Source: a virus. Taken from it: 62,655 nt of DNA. Below the pieces are notes generated by a model, which searched no databases, was not told the DNA's origin, and saw nothing but the letters and a program-made list of their open reading frames with translations. Shown one piece after another: positions 40,370 through 48,636 of the stretch (positions are counted from its first letter, which is position 1; the number at the start of each line of letters is the position of its first letter). The DNA is taken from the IMG/VR virus record IMGVR_UViG_3300029989_000020, positions 1-62,655 of that record; one strand, written 5' to 3'. A program made the position numbers and the translations under genes.

Positions 40370-41852
40370 CGGGTATATCCAGGTCATCAGGCATATCCGC
40401 ACTCATGCCGGCGAATTCAGATTGCGCGTCCTTCGTCAGTGCTTCGCGGATATCATTGCCATCTATGGCGCCAGTCTGCTGCAGTGCTGCATACGTGTCG
40501 GCCTTGAGCTTGTTGATTTCCGCGATTTCTTTTTCGGTCGGCTCATCCAGCGGGTTCCATACTGGCTCAATGTGATACTTGCCGTTGAATTCCGAGCGCG
40601 ACAAGATTTCATAGTGGCGCTCAAGGAAGGGCGCACCGTCATTCTCTTGCAGGCTGGCCAGCAGTTCGCGGTAGCTCTCGACCTCGTAATCACCCGATGC
40701 GCCGAAGCCCTTGGGAGACGTGCCAAGCAGTTTCGTAGCCGGCACTTCGGCAATCGCGGCCACAAGCTGATACTGCGTCATGATGACTGAATCAACGTCC
40801 GCCAGACTTGTTTCGTGCTGCTCATACTCTTCTTCCTTCCCGATGATGCGAGTTCCGTAGTTATCACGTAAGGAAACTTGCTCTGCCATGCGCTCCATGA
40901 ATCGTTGGGGATTTTGAAAAGCGCTATCAAGATCAAGCTTTACTACATTCATGCGCTTGGTCATCGCCAGTAGCGGCCCTTCATTGGCCGTGCGCTCTGC
41001 TGCATAGATGCGCTCGTAAATCTGTTGCGTAAGCGGCACGCCGCCGTACAGATAGGCAGGCTTGAGAATATCCGGCACCTCGGCATGGCGAACGATAATC
41101 AGGTGCGTGCGGTGATAGCGCTTGCTGCCGATCTGCCACCATGTCGGCTCATAGAAATGGATGCTCGATGCGTCCATGATGGAATCGTCGCCCATGAATG
41201 GCGTCATCCAATACGGGTCTACCTGGCTGATTCCGCGATAGCTGCCAGGCTTGATGCCATCGGGATTATATGGCTTGAGGTAATAGTCGGGATCGTCCGA
41301 CTCGACAACGAATAGAGCGATGCGAATGCCGAAGATGCGCTTATTGCGGATCAACTCAACCAGATTGTGATGCACGCGGAATTGCTTATCGAGCTTGCAT
41401 ATTTCCGCGATCAGTTCGGGTGTCTCTTCGTTTCCGTCGTTGATGGTCGGCTTCCAGCCATTGCGCACGGCGTCCTTGGCCGGCATCGAGCACGCCTTAT
41501 CAATCAACCACTGCTGCGCGAAGATGGCGCAGGCTTGGAAGCCGATAAAGCCTTGGCTTGCATACCAGGACATAAGCGAGTCAGGCATGCGCTGCGTAGC
41601 CGAAACGAAAGCATTCTTGCTGGCGTATGGATTACTGCCGGGGTCACAGAAGGCGTCCATGGCGTGCTGCCTGCCATCCTGCGAGCCTTTGAATGTCGGC
41701 GCCTTGATCATCGCGTCATACATGGCCCCACGGTCAAGAGGCTCCATGGAGATATCCGTACTGAACTGGCCAGGGCGCCCAACGTTATTCACAGCCTCAG
41801 CCTCTTGCACTGGCTTGCCTTCTTTGCCGCGCACCCAATCGAAAAATCCCAT
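40338..41852 (-). CDS. Portal protein (DUF1073/Phage_portal_3-like), 504 aa
   Basis: MGFFDWVRGKEG, CAIFAQQWLIDKACSMPAKDAVRNGW, LIRNKRIFGIRIALFVVESDDPDYY, TYEPTWWQIGSKRYHRTHL-like segment and KLLGTSPKGFGASGDYEVESYRELLASLQ are features of this portal family, which databases also link by name to Acb1-type anti-CBASS proteins. Start ATG 41852 with GAGGAACAT. Confidence 0.9.
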   Translation of the reverse strand: MGFFDWVRGKEGKPVQEAEAVNNVGRPGQFSTDISMEPLDRGAMYDAMIKAPTFKGSQDGRQHAMDAFCDPGSNPYASKNAFVSATQRMPDSLMSWYASQGFIGFQACAIFAQQWLIDKACSMPAKDAVRNGWKPTINDGNEETPELIAEICKLDKQFRVHHNLVELIRNKRIFGIRIALFVVESDDPDYYLKPYNPDGIKPGSYRGISQVDPYWMTPFMGDDSIMDASSIHFYEPTWWQIGSKRYHRTHLIIVRHAEVPDILKPAYLYGGVPLTQQIYERIYAAERTANEGPLLAMTKRMNVVKLDLDSAFQNPQRFMERMAEQVSLRDNYGTRIIGKEEEYEQHETSLADVDSVIMTQYQLVAAIAEVPATKLLGTSPKGFGASGDYEVESYRELLASLQENDGAPFLERHYEILSRSEFNGKYHIEPVWNPLDEPTEKEIAEINKLKADTYAALQQTGAIDGNDIREALTKDAQSEFAGMSADMPDDLDIPDDQDDATATA

Positions 41853-41859
41853 ATGTTCC

Positions 41860-43239
41860 TCAATAATCGTAGAAGCTCTTGCCTGCCGAACAAAGTCCTG
41901 CGCTGTTTGCAATAACAAAGCTGTCAGCAATATTTGGAGATGCGACCTCGCGTTTCGCCAAATCTTTTTTTGACTCGACTTTCACCTTGCCGGCATTATC
42001 AAAGTCTCGTTTCGGCGTCGCTAATTCATCCATCAGCTTTTCAAGCAATTTAGAATCGCACTCGCTGGATATGCTAATCATATCATCTGCTGCAAATTCA
42101 ATCCCTTTCGTGACGGCAAGATAGGTGTTTCGGAAGCGGTCAGCAATAAGCCACCAAGCCTGCGCTTTGAGGTTGGAGAAGAAATCCTTATTCTTGATCT
42201 TCGTTTCCCCGTAATTGGAATCTGGCTTTGATACGGCCGCACCGGCATTGAATTTGAAGTGGCTTGACCATCCCAGGCTATTGAGCGTCGATCCCGTCCC
42301 GGCGCCCACGCCAATAGAGTCATAGCCTATTCGCTGCGCATCTTGCGTTTTTGCCGTCAACCGCACTCGCTCTGCGGACTCGCGCAATTCATTCTCGCCA
42401 CCTTTCCATTCATCCAGGCCAGTAGCGATAGAGCCATCCATGGTCGTAGTGGCGTTCTTATCGGCGCCATCGTCTGCAACGTCATAGCCGACTGTCTTGC
42501 CGCCTGACCATGATCCAGAGGCCGGGATAACCGTCTTGTGCGCATCAATAGCATATTGAATCCAGCTGCGCTTGATGATTACGCTTGCGTCATCGTCTTT
42601 TGGCACTCCCAGGTAGATATGGGCAAACTCGTCTGCATCTTCTTCCTTGGCCGCGTTGATGATTTTCAGCATCGTATTAGACAAGAACGGATTCTCATCA
42701 TAGTTGATTTGACGCACGATAGTTTCAGGCGGCGGATTCCGAACGAACCGCTTATACGCAAAATCAGTAGCAAGCTTGGGATTGAATATCACCCAGCATT
42801 GCGAATGGTCTTTACGAATGGTCGGCTCTAGCGTCTTCCATTGAGCCTCTGTGAGATTGTGCGCTTCCTCGATCCAGAGAATATCCACGGACTCTAGCGA
42901 CTTAATCTCGTCAATCGAGCGCCACAGGCCATAGAACATGAACTCCGAACCTGTTGCCGTGTTGTAAATCTTGTCTCGCTGAATATCAAAGCGCGATTGC
43001 AGGCCGAAGCGTTCAATCTGAATCTTGAGCAGGGCATAAACTGATTCGCTGATGCGATTCTGAAATTGTCGAACGCACAACACGCGAAGTTTATATTTGT
43101 TCGCCAGGAATGTAACGAAGCCGGCCGCATCCCATGACTTTGAGCTTGCGCGCCCGCCGATCAATACCCGATTGCGCGCTGGCTTCGTCCAGAATTCCTT
43201 TAGGGCAGGATTCAGAGATGCTCGACCTTCACTCGCCAT
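41860..43239 (-). CDS. terL: Terminase large subunit, 459 aa
   Basis: Packages DNA into proheads. ATPase: RVLIGGRASSKSWDAAGFV (Walker A, deviant GGRASSKS) and VDILWIEEAHNL (Walker B). Nuclease: VGYDVADDGADKNATTTMDG with Asp residues, RIGYDSIGVGAG, and a late NIADSFVIA. Start ATG 43239 (MASEGRASLN) overlaps the small-subunit stop by 11 bases. Confidence 0.92.
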   Translation of the reverse strand: MASEGRASLNPALKEFWTKPARNRVLIGGRASSKSWDAAGFVTFLANKYKLRVLCVRQFQNRISESVYALLKIQIERFGLQSRFDIQRDKIYNTATGSEFMFYGLWRSIDEIKSLESVDILWIEEAHNLTEAQWKTLEPTIRKDHSQCWVIFNPKLATDFAYKRFVRNPPPETIVRQINYDENPFLSNTMLKIINAAKEEDADEFAHIYLGVPKDDDASVIIKRSWIQYAIDAHKTVIPASGSWSGGKTVGYDVADDGADKNATTTMDGSIATGLDEWKGGENELRESAERVRLTAKTQDAQRIGYDSIGVGAGTGSTLNSLGWSSHFKFNAGAAVSKPDSNYGETKIKNKDFFSNLKAQAWWLIADRFRNTYLAVTKGIEFAADDMISISSECDSKLLEKLMDELATPKRDFDNAGKVKVESKKDLAKREVASPNIADSFVIANSAGLCSAGKSFYDY

Positions 43240-43834
43240 AGAAGTGGCCCAAACCATCAGGAATATTCTCAGGAGCCTTATCCTCATTCATGATGCTATA
43301 TGCTTCGCGCTCAAGGCCGACTAGCACGCGCAGAGTATCAGCCAACTGTTTCATGCTGGTGATCCTGCCCGCACTGGATATGACTTTGCTATAAAGATCA
43401 TTCTTCCTGTCCATCCCGTTCTTGTCTTCGCTACGGAGCATTTCGCCCAATTCCTCGTACAGGTCGAGATTGGTTGTCTGCTGCTCCATTTCTTCCAGCA
43501 GCGACAGGCAGAGGTTACGTGATCGCTTAATGTCTCTGCGGTGCGCCATGCGAATATCGGCGATTACCTGCGCATTGGCATCTACAACCCCTTTTTCGGT
43601 TTCCAGTCGTTCAGTGGAAACCAACGTGGAAACCTCCCGCTTGGAAACCAGCGCATCGGCCTTAGCTTGTATCTTTGCTTTTAGGTCGCGCTCCCAGCCT
43701 TCCTTCTTGGCGCGCTTGTTGATCGCCGTGTGAGAGCAGCCGCGAGCCTCTGCTATCTCCCTGATGGAAAGCACGCCGGCCCGGTAATCAAGCTCGATAC
43801 GCTCCCAATCCGTTGTTGCCTTATCGTTAATCAT
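43229..43834 (-). CDS. terS: Terminase small subunit, 201 aa
   Basis: Helix-turn-helix at residues 9-45 (WERIELDYRAGVLSIREIAEARGCSHTAINKRAKKEGWERD), then a long helical oligomerisation region and a C-terminal tail. Position before terL and the HTH with GWER motif fit. Overlaps the end of the GIY-YIG-like gene by eight bases. Confidence 0.88.
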   Translation of the reverse strand: MINDKATTDWERIELDYRAGVLSIREIAEARGCSHTAINKRAKKEGWERDLKAKIQAKADALVSKREVSTLVSTERLETEKGVVDANAQVIADIRMAHRRDIKRSRNLCLSLLEEMEQQTTNLDLYEELGEMLRSEDKNGMDRKNDLYSKVISSAGRITSMKQLADTLRVLVGLEREAYSIMNEDKAPENIPDGLGHFYGE

Positions 43835-44435
43835 GATTCAATGTCCCGTTGCGCTGGAAAGGAATGTTGTTCATCGCCAATAGTAACTCAAGGTAGGCGA
43901 TGTAGTCGGCATCAGGCAGAGAGTTGCTTTCCCGATAGGCGGAAACGATGCGATCCATGACCATCGCCCATCCCTTTAACTCAGCCCCTAATCCTACTAA
44001 CTTCAATTTCTTGAGGTCGCTCTCACTCAGATCGAACCATTCTCCTGAGATGCGCTTGCCATCCATCATCACATGCATCATGCGCTCAAGTTGCAATGCG
44101 CCTGGGACGTAGAACGAAGCGACAGTTTCGATATCAAATGGGATTTTGACATTGAACAGCTTTAGCCTATCGTGCATGTCATTCGCCTTGCCGATCTTCA
44201 TGCGCTCTACACCTCCATGCGTGCCTTTGATGATGTAGACATAGGCCCAGCCCTCATCCCTCTGGATGGCCTGCGCAAGATCCATCATCTCACCCCATGA
44301 CTCATGCCTGACGCCTTCGTAAGCTGCATACGCATTGGCTATCATGCCATTGTGGAGGTGCGGTAGATTGATCGCCCACTCCATGCGCTCACCGTTTGCT
44401 CCGAAGATCGCTTCGGCAATATCTCTTTCGCTCAT
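43827..44435 (-). CDS. GIY-YIG/T5orf172-type nuclease-like protein, 202 aa
   Basis: Residues about 65-150 carry AYVYIIKGTHGGVERMKIGKANDMHDRLKLFNVK...LERMMHVMMDGKRISGEWFDLSESDLKKL, the T5orf172/MUG113 variant of GIY-YIG (YVY-IK-KIGK-R, final E-F). C-terminal 50 residues are helical. It precedes terS, where many phages carry a mobile nuclease gene. Start ATG 44435 with GAGGAAAAGC. Confidence 0.85.
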   Translation of the reverse strand: MSERDIAEAIFGANGERMEWAINLPHLHNGMIANAYAAYEGVRHESWGEMMDLAQAIQRDEGWAYVYIIKGTHGGVERMKIGKANDMHDRLKLFNVKIPFDIETVASFYVPGALQLERMMHVMMDGKRISGEWFDLSESDLKKLKLVGLGAELKGWAMVMDRIVSAYRESNSLPDADYIAYLELLLAMNNIPFQRNGTLNHD

Positions 44436-44466
44436 GCTTTTCCTCAAATTTCCCTAAGTTTCCGTT

Positions 44467-44496
44467 ATTTTACACGCGGGATGATGCGGGCAACAA
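44467..44496 (-). promoter_or_regulatory. Putative promoter of the packaging/head operon
   Basis: Minus strand TTGTTG (44496-44491), 18 bases, TAAAAT (44472-44467), located between the terminator at 44499-44528 and the GIY-YIG-like gene. It would start the long structural transcript. Confidence 0.45.
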
Positions 44497-44498
44497 AA

Positions 44499-44528
44499 AA
44501 CCCGACAAGCTTGTGGCTGTGCCGGGTT
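44499..44528 (-). terminator. Terminator before the packaging operon
   Basis: Minus strand AACCCG(GC) at 44528-44521 pairs with (GT)CGGGTT at 44506-44499, followed by a T-run to 44495. It closes the tail-spike/tRNA/ORF-poor transcript. Confidence 0.85.
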
Positions 44529-45181
44529 CGTTGGCGGGCTAGTCCCTGCTGCCTTGTGCATGGATTGGGAGATTGATCGTCCACCTCACTATGGCGAGGG
44601 TATCTAAGCCCATCGCTCGGCCCCATTCTTTCTCGGGCGCTCCATTCATCAGCTAGATTTTTAACCCAATCTAGCTAGGGGTTCTTTCGCGCCCCGCCCT
44701 ATCTGGACGGTAGCGCTGTCGGGTGAATCAAGTTCCAACCCAATTGCCTTCGCACTTCCGATGGCACTGGCGGCGGCGTCCGATCTTCGCGGCGCTGTGC
44801 CATCCAATCCCTCACTTGCTGCTTGTTCGGCTGCACTGTGTTCGTCATGGCTGGCTCCTGGTAGGGAACTGCAAATAGGTGGCTACTCGCTGCAATCTCC
44901 TGGGGTTATTAATCCCGTGCGTTCGCCCAATTTAACGGGCCGCTTTGCAGATCATCCGCTTTCGCCGTTGTGATGGCCAGTGCTACACCTGGCGACGCCT
45001 AAGGTGGTATTTTGCAGGGATTTCGCCCCTTTCCACATTTCACCACACAGAGAACGGCTGGCGTGATTTCAAGTCACGTTTGTCTCGGGCCGGAAGGCTG
45101 CACGTATGCAGTGATCCTCGCATGGCTACCGTCTAAACCGTTCCGTGTGTAGCGACTCTTACGTGAGTCATTCGTGAAACT
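44529..45181 (-). ncRNA. Candidate ornate non-coding RNA next to the tRNA cluster
   Basis: About 650 bases with no convincing gene except one 49-codon frame, bounded by tRNA-Thr and a terminator. Minus-strand pairings seen: CACAC-GAACGG with CCGTTC-GTGTG; CTGCA-TACG-TGCAG; CGTGA/TCACG; GACTC/GAGTC; CTGCAA/TTGCAG enclosing GCCC/GGGC; AGCTAGAT/ATCTAGCT; GCGA-GGG/CCC-TCGC; GGGCGC/GCGCCC. GOLLD- and ROOL-type giant RNAs also sit beside phage tRNAs, but I cannot show membership. Some stems are expected by chance. Confidence 0.4.
44699..44848 (-). CDS. Small hypothetical protein, 49 aa (inside ORF-poor region)
   Basis: ATG 44848 behind CCAGGAGCC; frame begins MTNTVQPNKQQVRDWMAQRRE and ends TALPSR. 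KQQVRDWM-RRE looks like a real small phage protein, so a bicistronic or mosaic RNA is possible. Competes with the structured-RNA reading of this stretch. Confidence 0.5.
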   Translation of the reverse strand: MTNTVQPNKQQVRDWMAQRREDRTPPPVPSEVRRQLGWNLIHPTALPSR

Positions 45182-45257
45182 TGGTGCCGCTCAAAGGAAT
45201 CGAACCCTTGACCCACTGCTTACGAAGCAGTCGCTCTGCCATCTGAGCTAGAGCGGC
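45182..45257 (-). tRNA. tRNA-Thr (anticodon CGT), CCA encoded
   Basis: 76 bases. Acceptor GCCGCTC/GAGCGGC with discriminator A, anticodon arm ACTGC-TTCGTAA-GCAGT, T-arm with GGTTCGATTCC, encoded CCA at 45184-45182. Reads ACG codons, fairly frequent in this GC-balanced phage. Confidence 0.93.
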
Positions 45258-45265
45258 GAAACTAG

Positions 45266-45338
45266 TTGTCGATGCTGGTATCGAACCAGCGACCTAGCGA
45301 TTATGAGCCGCTTGCTCTACCGTCTGAGCTAATCGACA
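45266..45338 (-). tRNA. tRNA-Met (anticodon CAT)
   Basis: 73 bases. Acceptor TGTCGAT/ATCGACA, anticodon arm AGCGG-CTCATAA-TCGCT, T-arm GCTGG-TTCGATA-CCAGC. No CCA is encoded (ACT follows). The T1-A72 pair argues against an initiator tRNA; a lysidine-type Ile tRNA with the same anticodon cannot be excluded. Confidence 0.9.
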
Positions 45339-45339
45339 A

Positions 45340-45413
45340 TGGAGCGGATATCGGGAATCGAACCCGAGTCGTAAGCTTGGAAGGCTTCTGCTGTGCCAAT
45401 CAGCTATACCCGC
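45340..45413 (-). tRNA. tRNA-Gly (anticodon TCC), CCA encoded
   Basis: 74 bases. Acceptor GCGGGTA/TATCCGC, anticodon loop CTTCCAA, T-arm with GGGTTCGATTCCC, discriminator T and CCA. The first anticodon-stem pair is G-A, a slight irregularity. Confidence 0.9.
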
Positions 45414-45421
45414 TTTGAAAC

Positions 45422-45507
45422 TGGTGCCGGGGGCGGGGTACGATCCCGCAATCCCTAGGGCGGCAGATTTTAAGTCTGCTGTGTATGCCAAATTCCACCA
45501 CCCCGGC
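45422..45507 (-). tRNA. tRNA-Leu (anticodon TAA), odd T-loop
   Basis: 86 bases with long variable arm. Acceptor GCCGGGG/CCCCGGC, anticodon arm GCAGA-CTTAAAA-TCTGC, CCA encoded. The T-arm is GCGGG-ATCGTAC-CCCGC: the loop starts with A and has T at the fifth position, so the usual T54-A58 pair is inverted. It may be a weak or decaying tRNA. Confidence 0.87.
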
Positions 45508-45512
45508 AAATC

Positions 45513-45596
45513 TGGTGCGCAATGAGGGACTTGAACCCCCAATCCTTTCGGCACTGGTTTCTAAGACCAGCGTGTATGCCATTCCACCAATTGCGC
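45513..45596 (-). tRNA. tRNA-Leu (anticodon TAG), CCA encoded
   Basis: 84 bases. Acceptor GCGCAAT/ATTGCGC, anticodon arm CTGGT-CTTAGAA-ACCAG, long variable arm, normal T-loop TTCAAGT, CCA encoded. Reads CTA/CTG-type Leu codons. Confidence 0.93.
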
Positions 45597-45602
45597 ATTA
45601 TT

Positions 45603-45688
45603 TGGTGCATCAGGATGGATTCGAACCATCGCGCTTTTTACAGAACGGGGTTACAGCCCGTCGCCTTCAACCACTCGGCCACCGATAC
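45603..45688 (-). tRNA. tRNA-Tyr (anticodon GTA), CCA encoded
   Basis: 86 bases with long variable arm. Acceptor GTATCGG/CTGATGC with two G-T pairs, anticodon arm ACGGG-CTGTAAC-CCCGT, T-loop TTCGAAT, CCA encoded. First tRNA of the minus-strand cluster. Confidence 0.92.
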
Positions 45689-45741
45689 ATTAATCTTAGA
45701 CCGCGTAAAGCCGGTCACTGCTACGATCTATTTGCTCGCCG

Positions 45742-45906
45742 TCAGGAATTATGGCTATCCAAGCGCCCTAGCCTTTTTCGATAGGTTTCGCATTCACGCC
45801 CTGCGGATACCTCCGAAGGGATCAGGAACATACATTCACCCGGATTTAATTCCCAGTACGGTATGCCAGCGCTGTCGGAAGTCTTTACTGCTGCAATTAT
45901 TTCCAT
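45742..45906 (-). CDS. Small hypothetical protein, 54 aa
   Basis: ATG 45906 behind GGGGAGCG; MEIIAAVKTSDSAGIPYWELNPGECMF... ending RLDSHNS. The start lies within the last codons of the 41-aa frame upstream. Plausible by ribosome site and composition; unrecognised. Confidence 0.55.
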   Translation of the reverse strand: MEIIAAVKTSDSAGIPYWELNPGECMFLIPSEVSAGRECETYRKRLGRLDSHNS

Positions 45907-46022
45907 CGCTCCCCGCTCTCGTCATCTGCCAAAGCCTCGTGACTACCGTTGATGCGATGTTCTAAGGCTTCATTCTGCACGAAACTTTCAACGATTGCAA
46001 GCGATGTGCGCAAATACAACAT
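45897..46022 (-). CDS. Small hypothetical protein, 41 aa
   Basis: ATG 46022, 40 bases after the tail-spike stop; MLYLRTSLAIVESFVQNEAL...ESGERWK. The ribosome site is weak. Overlaps the 54-aa gene by ten bases. Without it the 370 bases between spike and tRNAs would be empty. Confidence 0.45.
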   Translation of the reverse strand: MLYLRTSLAIVESFVQNEALEHRINGSHEALADDESGERWK

Positions 46023-46062
46023 ATGCGGGTCTTTTAAAGTCGCCCGATTGCTATAAATTTAA

Positions 46063-47826
46063 TCAATAGCCATCGAATGCGCCAATGGTGGCCGAAGCTG
46101 TTACATACGGCTGCCCATCGTTATACCGCGACCCGATAGTGGTCAATGTCGTCAAGCCAGGCGCCATAGTTTTAATCGGCCGGTTCGTTGCCTCATTGTA
46201 TCCAAGCTGAGCACGCTTCAATGGCGCATTCGATTCTGGTGCGTACAGCAGCGAATTCTGGTCAAGAGCAATGCTGGCTGTCGCCAAAGATGACTGCCAC
46301 AACGTGAAATAGTAATCAGACTTGGCGGCGGCCTCCCACGCATAAGACCCCGCACCAGATGGGCAATAGATGTTCTTTTGCCCAATAGGATTCGATTTTG
46401 CCGCTCCAATACCGGCGCGTAACGAGCCACAAATAGGGTAGCGAACATTCACTGAATTCTTAGTGTAGAACAGGTTATTGGAGATATTGCAGAAACCCGT
46501 TGCCGCGTTGCCCTCGGTGAACCAGTAACTAGCACCTTCATACGATAAGCCATTACAGCGGTCGTCATCAAGCACAACAGTATTCTGCGTGAACGAATGA
46601 CCCGAGCCGCCACTGGCGGCAAAGCCGCGACGTTGAGGTGCGATGATCAAGTTGAAGCTGGCCTTGTTGTTGGTGTTGACAGTGTTGGCAGTGTCCGTAG
46701 ACTCAACACCAGCAACCGTCTTGACATTGGCGAACCAGATGCCACCCAACGCCGAGTTGGTCGCGTAACGGTTGCGCGACAGATCGCCAACGTTGTATTG
46801 AATGGTGCAATTGTCATTGTCCGACCATAGCTCAACGATGCTGTTTCCCGATACGTCCTGACCAATATTCTTGAGCACCTTGCCGCCCGAAGTGAACGAG
46901 AACTCAACAACGTTGTTCGTGATGTCCTGCCCGCGACAACCCTGCACGATGGCGTTCGTTGCACGTTTGCTGGTGGTCGCACCAAATATTTGGAACGCAT
47001 CGCCCGAACCAGTCACGACCAGCCCATCAGTGCCGATATGCGACCCGCTGCAACCGGTGAACATCAGGTCATTGACCGTCGCCACGTTAGTTGTTGATGC
47101 TGAACCGATTTGCGCGGCGCACTCATAGCCGAGCATCGTGTCAAGGCCAGCCACATGCACATATCCTGTCGCAGCGACATCGCTCAACAGAACACGGAAT
47201 GGCGTCTTGGCCTTGGCCAGTTCCATCATCCCCAAGCGTGGGTCAGCGCCATCAAACGGGCGGATATACAGCACGCCGGACTGATACGTGGCCGTGCCTG
47301 GCGCTGTTAGGCTGACGGCCGGGCTGGTGTTGTATGCCACTTTGATCAGGCGAACAAGCGACTGAAAGCAGGGGACTTCGGTGGCCATAGCAATCGACCA
47401 GATGTTAAGCTGCGCATCGACGCTTGCCCATCCCAGTTCAACCGTGCCACCTGTGATGATAGGCAGCGTCTGTGCGTCGCCATAGGGGCATACGGTGAAG
47501 GGCCGACCATTCGACCCATTTGCGGTCATCGTCAAGCCTGCACCCGTCACCCGCGTTGTGGTGCCGCGCTTGATGCCCAGCGTCTCGTTTGACATGTCAC
47601 CCCGGCAAACGCTTTCAAGCTGCGCCTGCGTGAAATATGGGTGCTTGAACGTGCCATAGCCAAAGCTAGTCGCAGCGGCGGTTGGGTCAAAGTAAATGGT
47701 AGGGCGCAGAATGAACCCGCCCGCGTACAAGTCGATGCCGTTAAGTGTGTCGGGAAGCCAGAATAAGCCAGGGGGGCTTACGGGAAGCGCAGTAGAGCGA
47801 TTAGGGTAGCTCACCGAGCGCTCCAA
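46063..47826 (-). CDS. Tail spike with parallel beta-helix, 587 aa
   Basis: Short head-like N-terminus (LPVSPPGLFWLPDTLNG...), then long runs of beta-helix turns (VVTGSGDAFQIFGATTSKRATNAIVQGCRGQDITNNVVEF-type, split by NxS/NxT), ending in a globular C-terminus. Such spikes bind and often cleave surface polysaccharide. Placed apart from the tail operon, with the small 85-aa protein as partner. Overlaps it by 16 bases. Confidence 0.82.
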   Translation of the reverse strand: MERSVSYPNRSTALPVSPPGLFWLPDTLNGIDLYAGGFILRPTIYFDPTAAATSFGYGTFKHPYFTQAQLESVCRGDMSNETLGIKRGTTTRVTGAGLTMTANGSNGRPFTVCPYGDAQTLPIITGGTVELGWASVDAQLNIWSIAMATEVPCFQSLVRLIKVAYNTSPAVSLTAPGTATYQSGVLYIRPFDGADPRLGMMELAKAKTPFRVLLSDVAATGYVHVAGLDTMLGYECAAQIGSASTTNVATVNDLMFTGCSGSHIGTDGLVVTGSGDAFQIFGATTSKRATNAIVQGCRGQDITNNVVEFSFTSGGKVLKNIGQDVSGNSIVELWSDNDNCTIQYNVGDLSRNRYATNSALGGIWFANVKTVAGVESTDTANTVNTNNKASFNLIIAPQRRGFAASGGSGHSFTQNTVVLDDDRCNGLSYEGASYWFTEGNAATGFCNISNNLFYTKNSVNVRYPICGSLRAGIGAAKSNPIGQKNIYCPSGAGSYAWEAAAKSDYYFTLWQSSLATASIALDQNSLLYAPESNAPLKRAQLGYNEATNRPIKTMAPGLTTLTTIGSRYNDGQPYVTASATIGAFDGY

Positions 47827-48068
47827 ACGTCACCATTAATGCCAGTAAAGCGAGCATGGCTCACGGGGGCAAAGATGCTAACAGAAATACTTCCAGCGCT
47901 GGAGTTATCGTATGTCGGCGTGAAGTACGTTGCGCCGCCATCGGTTGAAAGCTCAATCAATCGGCCGGCAGCAGAGCTAATCAGCGAGACAGTAGCGGGC
48001 CAATTCCATAAGGCAATGTTTACGGGGAATGGCGTGGAATCCGCCAGGGCTGCGCTTTTGAAAGCCAT
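47811..48068 (-). CDS. Small beta-rich spike-associated protein, 85 aa
   Basis: FPVNIALWNWPATVSLISSAAGRLIELSTDGGATYFTPTYDNSSAGSISVSIFAPVSH... fits a small beta-sandwich. Immediately before the spike gene; perhaps an adaptor or cap. Ribosome site AAAAGGTCAAGCG. Confidence 0.7.
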   Translation of the reverse strand: MAFKSAALADSTPFPVNIALWNWPATVSLISSAAGRLIELSTDGGATYFTPTYDNSSAGSISVSIFAPVSHARFTGINGDVWSAR

Positions 48069-48105
48069 CGCTTGACCTTTTTATGGTAGAGATTTAGATT
48101 CCCCA

Positions 48106-48133
48106 ATTCTACCAGCATACCGCGCCAAGCAAA
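48106..48133 (-). promoter_or_regulatory. Putative promoter of the spike/tRNA operon
   Basis: Minus strand TTTGCT (48133-48128), 16 bases, TAGAAT (48111-48106), lying just behind the terminator 48137-48168 and 38 bases before the 85-aa gene. Confidence 0.5.
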
Positions 48134-48136
48134 CAA

Positions 48137-48168
48137 AAATCCCCGGAACCTTGCAGCTCCGGGGATTT
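48137..48168 (-). terminator. Strong terminator upstream of the spike operon
   Basis: AAATCCCCGGA (48137-48147) and TCCGGGGATTT (48158-48168) form 11 perfect pairs; on the minus strand TTTTTG follows. It ends the transcript coming from the 49-48.3 kb genes. Confidence 0.92.
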
Positions 48169-48277
48169 CAGTATGCAATCACCGCCAAGGAATCACGCAT
48201 GGAGGATTTAACGGCTTGCACTGCGGAAGTTTCCGACTATCCGCTGCGGCGAGTAATCGTCTTGTGCTAATTATGCA

Positions 48278-48385
48278 TCATTTTTTGTATGGCCATGTTG
48301 CGTTGCTCGGTGCGCGAGGCTCGCTAGGCACTGAGCTAGGTCGCTCAACGCTCCACAGAATCATCATCATGGCGAAAAGTGACAT
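48278..48385 (-). CDS. Mini-protein, 35 aa
   Basis: ATG 48385 shares its A with the stop of the 83-aa gene (TAATG). MSLFAMMMILWSVERPSSVPSEPRAPS...: hydrophobic N-terminus, Pro/Ser-rich tail. Coupling supports translation. From 48277 to 48169 I see only short stems and no gene. Confidence 0.5.
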   Translation of the reverse strand: MSLFAMMMILWSVERPSSVPSEPRAPSNATWPYKK

Positions 48386-48636
48386 TATTTAATCTTCCTT
48401 GTGATGCTAATCGGCGATTTCAGGATGGCATGCGAAGGCATAAAGTAAGCGGCAATACCATGCGCGAAATCGGCCAACATGCACCATGCATGAAGCGCTG
48501 GAATCTTTGGTGTAGCCATAGCGATTTCACCATCATCATCGCCGTCGAACCAGGCTGGCACGCCGAACAATTTACCCTCATGCGTCAAGCCGGATTCTTT
48601 TGCAGTCACGGCCGTAATATAGATAAGGTGCATCAT
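48385..48636 (-). CDS. Hypothetical protein, 83 aa
   Basis: AGGAGG directly upstream of ATG 48636 is the best ribosome site of the window. MMHLIYITAVTAKESGLTHEGKLFG..., then FDGDDDGEIAMATPKIPALHAWC and a hydrophobic end. Unrecognised; might be membrane-associated. Confidence 0.72.
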   Translation of the reverse strand: MMHLIYITAVTAKESGLTHEGKLFGVPAWFDGDDDGEIAMATPKIPALHAWCMLADFAHGIAAYFMPSHAILKSPISITRKIK

